A DNA stretch of 64,000 nucleotides. It comes from Agromyces mediolanus. Its GTDB lineage: Bacteria > Actinomycetota > Actinomycetes > Actinomycetales > Microbacteriaceae. Under the pieces are notes generated by a model, which had not been told where the DNA came from, searched no databases, and worked only from the letters and a program-made list of their open reading frames with translations. Shown here piece by piece: positions 62,175 through 64,000 of the stretch; within the stretch, counting starts at the first letter, position 1, and each line of letters starts with the position of its first letter. A program made the position numbers and the translations under genes. The DNA lies in the NCBI RefSeq assembly GCF_014648575.1, contig NZ_BMRJ01000002.1, positions 164,059 through 228,058 on the forward strand, in the 5' to 3' direction.

Positions 62175-62573
62175 TCAGGGCATCGGGGTGGCGATGCCCA
62201 CCAGCACGCCGAAGGGATCGCGGACGTACGACACCCGCTGACCCCACGGTTCGTCGTGCGGCTCGGCGAGCGGGGTCGCGCCCGCCGAGACGGCTGCGGC
62301 GTACCTGGCGTCGACGTCGTCCGCGAGCAGGGTGAGCTCGAACCCGACCGGCGGGTCCGCGGCGTCGATCGGCGTGTACGGCACCGGCACGGCCGAGCCG
62401 CCGAGGCGGTGGCTCGTGAAGGCGAGCGCGACTGCGCCGGTGTCGACCTCGCCGAAGTCACCTGATTCGTGGAGGAACCGCCGGGGCAGACCGAATCCGC
62501 GCTCGTAGAACTCGAGCGCGTCGACGACGTCCGGCACGTACACGATCACATATCCAAGTCGCATGCGGTCCAT
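62175..62573 (-). CDS. VOC-family (glyoxalase/bleomycin resistance-like) protein
   Basis: A 132-residue vicinal-oxygen-chelate protein with two beta-alpha-beta-beta-beta units. The first begins LGYVIVYVPDVVDALEFYERGFGLPRRF; the second has PVGFELTLLADDVDARYAAAVSAGATPLAEPHDEPWGQRVSYVRDPFGVLVGI by position, the common VOC end. The activity is unknown. An ATG three codons in (62564) is an alternative start. It is the third gene of a possible leftward unit after a deaminase and an AraC regulator. Confidence 0.88.
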   Translation of the reverse strand: MDRMRLGYVIVYVPDVVDALEFYERGFGLPRRFLHESGDFGEVDTGAVALAFTSHRLGGSAVPVPYTPIDAADPPVGFELTLLADDVDARYAAAVSAGATPLAEPHDEPWGQRVSYVRDPFGVLVGIATPMP

Positions 62574-62603
62574 GCTCGTGGAGCCGCGGGCGCCGGTCTT
62601 GAA

Positions 62604-63272
62604 CTATTCGGACACATGGAGGGCGGCGAACGCGCGAAGCGGCATCCCGACGAGCGAGCGGAGATCGCGTGCCGCGTGCGACTGGTCGGCGTAGCCCGCG
62701 GACGAGGCCGCTTCCGAGACCGGGAGGCGCTGCAGCGAGTGATGGAAGCGGTGCAGGCGGAGGACTCTGCGGGCCTGCACGGGGCCGACGCCGAGCACGG
62801 CGAGCACCCTGCGCCGCAGCGTTCGCTCGGAGACGAACGCCGCCCTCGCGGCATCCGCGATCCTCGTGTCCGTCGCCGCCGCGCTCAGGAAGGCGGCCAC
62901 CAGCGGGTCCTCCCGCCAGCCGACCGCGCCCTCGGCGATCGCATCGGCGAGCCGGTCCTCGGCCGGGCGCCGCCGCGCACGCCATCCGCGCCACGCGGGA
63001 TCGATGCGGATGTCGGTGGCGGCGATCGGCAGGCGCACTCCGACGACCGCCTGCGCGCGGTCCAGACTCATCGTCACGGCGCGGACGGTCCGGGCGATCA
63101 ACGCCGGCCCCTCGGGCGTCGCGAGGACGTCGCGCGAGAGATCCGGGATCAGCCGGATCACGGTCGTTCGCCGCCCGACGTCGGTCCAGACCCTCGTGCC
63201 GAGGTGCGTGAGCTCGCGGACCTCGACCGCGGCGGCGTCGTGCAGTCCCGGGAGCACCAGTGAGCTCGGCAT
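62604..63272 (-). CDS. AraC-family transcriptional regulator
   Basis: A 222-residue regulator. The C-terminal double helix-turn-helix runs over about residues 140-220 (DTRIADAARAAFVSERTLRRRVLAVLGVGPVQARRVLRLHRFHHSLQ by position, then VSEAASSAGYADQSHAARDLRSLVGMPLRAF). The N-terminal part (TVIRLIPDLSRDVLATPEGPALI) resembles the short DUF6597-like or non-cupin sensors. I start at ATG 63272; the longer open frame is Ser/Arg-rich and unlike coding sequence. It lies 25 bases after the deaminase gene and may control the VOC gene downstream. Confidence 0.85.
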   Translation of the reverse strand: MPSSLVLPGLHDAAAVEVRELTHLGTRVWTDVGRRTTVIRLIPDLSRDVLATPEGPALIARTVRAVTMSLDRAQAVVGVRLPIAATDIRIDPAWRGWRARRRPAEDRLADAIAEGAVGWREDPLVAAFLSAAATDTRIADAARAAFVSERTLRRRVLAVLGVGPVQARRVLRLHRFHHSLQRLPVSEAASSAGYADQSHAARDLRSLVGMPLRAFAALHVSE

Positions 63273-63297
63273 CCTGCTCGCCCGTCCGGCCCCGGCG

Positions 63298-63813
63298 TCA
63301 GGCCCCGCGCTCGGCGAGCCGGCGCTGCAGCTCCTTGACCTCGTCGACGAGCTCAGGTGCGGGCCCGGTGACCGGGAGCCCAGGGGCGACGGCGTTGATC
63401 GGCAGCGCGGCGACCGGCCCCGGCTCGAGGCCCCACTCGGCACGCCACTGCGCGAGCTGCGCCGAGGCGGTGGCGTAGACGATCCGGCCGAGCCCGACCC
63501 AGGCGTGCGCGGCCGAGCACATCGGGCAGTGCTCGCCGGAGGTGTACACGACCGCCTGCCGACGCTCGGCCGGGGTCAGGTGCGCGGCCGCCCACCGCGC
63601 GATCTCGAACTCGGGATGCCGCGTCTCGTCGCCGTCGCCGTCGGCGACGCGGTTGCGGTCTTCGAAGCGCACGGCTCCGGTGGAGTCGACGAGCAGTGAG
63701 CCGAACGGTTCGTCGCCCGCGTCCAGCCCCTCCCGGGCGAGTTCGACGCAGCGCCGCAGGAACGCGAGGTCCCGCGGCTCGATGGCCGGCGCGATCTCGG
63801 GCAGCTCGGTCAT
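63298..63813 (-). CDS. Nucleoside/cytidine-deaminase-family protein
   Basis: A 171-residue zinc-dependent deaminase. The zinc ligands are H66 with the catalytic E68 (RHPEFEIARWA) and C96/C99 (SGEHCPMCSAAH), the CMP/guanine-deaminase fold. EPFGSLLVDSTG is the usual N-terminal strand. HPE replaces the more common HAE. It probably deaminates guanine or a related base. The start is ATG 63813, as the longer frame is Pro-rich and unlikely. The last 187 bases of the window hold no gene I can support, only GCC/GGC-rich sequence. Confidence 0.85.
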   Translation of the reverse strand: MTELPEIAPAIEPRDLAFLRRCVELAREGLDAGDEPFGSLLVDSTGAVRFEDRNRVADGDGDETRHPEFEIARWAAAHLTPAERRQAVVYTSGEHCPMCSAAHAWVGLGRIVYATASAQLAQWRAEWGLEPGPVAALPINAVAPGLPVTGPAPELVDEVKELQRRLAERGA

Positions 63814-64000
63814 CGCCCCTCCGCGGTGGTCGCAGGGCGGTTCGGACGGGCCATTCGGTGTGCGTTCACGGCACCCTCCCTCGCTCCACGCCAGGGTACT
63901 CGCGTTCGCCCGGCCGAGCCACGGGCCAGTCGGCGTCGGCGGCGCCGGCGCCGGCGACGGCGCCGGCACCGTCGTCCTCGGCGCTCGCCTCCGGACGGCG

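Noticed and set aside
63940..63975. GGCGCCGGC-rich run near the window end, considered as a repeat array
   Set aside because: The units are irregular and very short, with no spacer structure; it reads as simple GC-rich sequence.
1..64000. CRISPR arrays, rRNA genes, intact insertion sequences, prophage structural genes and biosynthetic megasynthases
   Set aside because: None seen: no regularly spaced repeats, no rRNA-like stretches, no intact transposase, no capsid/tail/terminase genes and no carrier-protein domains.

Overview
The window is chromosomal DNA of a high-GC Gram-positive actinobacterium, most likely a member of the Microbacteriaceae. This rests on uniformly G/C-ending codons, frequent leaderless genes (a TANNNT box six to eight bases before an ATG or GTG start), a DtxR/IdeR-type iron box, paired LytR-CpsA-Psr proteins, and a recurrent GGATGC/GCATCC word inside genes. 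Assignment is from sequence character only; no database search was possible.

Layout. 0-3 kb: a LacI regulator (cut by the window edge), a GH1 beta-glucosidase and a VanY-type D,D-carboxypeptidase. 3-8 kb: a siderophore-iron uptake locus with divergent operons (SIP reductase plus two FecCD permeases; binding lipoprotein plus ATPase) sharing one perfect 19-bp iron box. 8-20 kb: mostly housekeeping (amidase-domain secreted protein, phosphoglucomutase, DUF445, pheA, diacylglycerol kinase-like, serS, HAD phosphatase) and two tandem LCP genes interleaved with two tRNA-Ser genes. 20-26.4 kb: a scarred accessory stretch with a transposase-like remnant, a membrane protein/GntR pair, a HicB-like remnant, a collapsed duplicate of sequences that lie intact at 54.6 and 58.1 kb, an MFS gene broken by one stop codon, MerR and TetR regulators, and an EamA exporter.

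26.4-35.2 kb: a sugar-type catabolic regulon. A LacI protein, an aldehyde dehydrogenase, a three-gene carbohydrate ABC importer, a 2-hydroxyacid dehydrogenase, an aldo/keto reductase and a ThuA-like protein are linked by four copies of a GGAATGCGCWTTCC-type operator. 35.2-41.5 kb: an A/T-richer island carrying DUF4236, a divergent sigma-factor-like protein, an HTH-like protein, an ImmA/IrrE-type metalloprotease with a cysteine-rich tail, two tiny proteins and a membrane protein. The first two genes and the next two are each stop-start coupled, and a 14-bp repeat follows the sigma-like gene and the protease gene at the same distance. This is the best candidate for an undescribed system.

41.5-58.3 kb: GNAT, an MFS/LysR divergent pair, then a second regulon in which a TetR-family gene lies among three transcription units headed by TAGTCA-N7-TGACTA: a hydrolase plus M20 peptidase, an S9 peptidase, and a nine-kilobase unit encoding a dipeptide-type ABC importer, a tartrate/malate-type dehydrogenase, glycerate kinase and a ThrE-type exporter. 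58.3-64 kb: an ECF sigma factor with its DGPF/YCII partner, a secreted Ig-repeat protein with an atypical LPALG sorting-like end, and a VOC protein/AraC regulator/nucleoside deaminase cluster.
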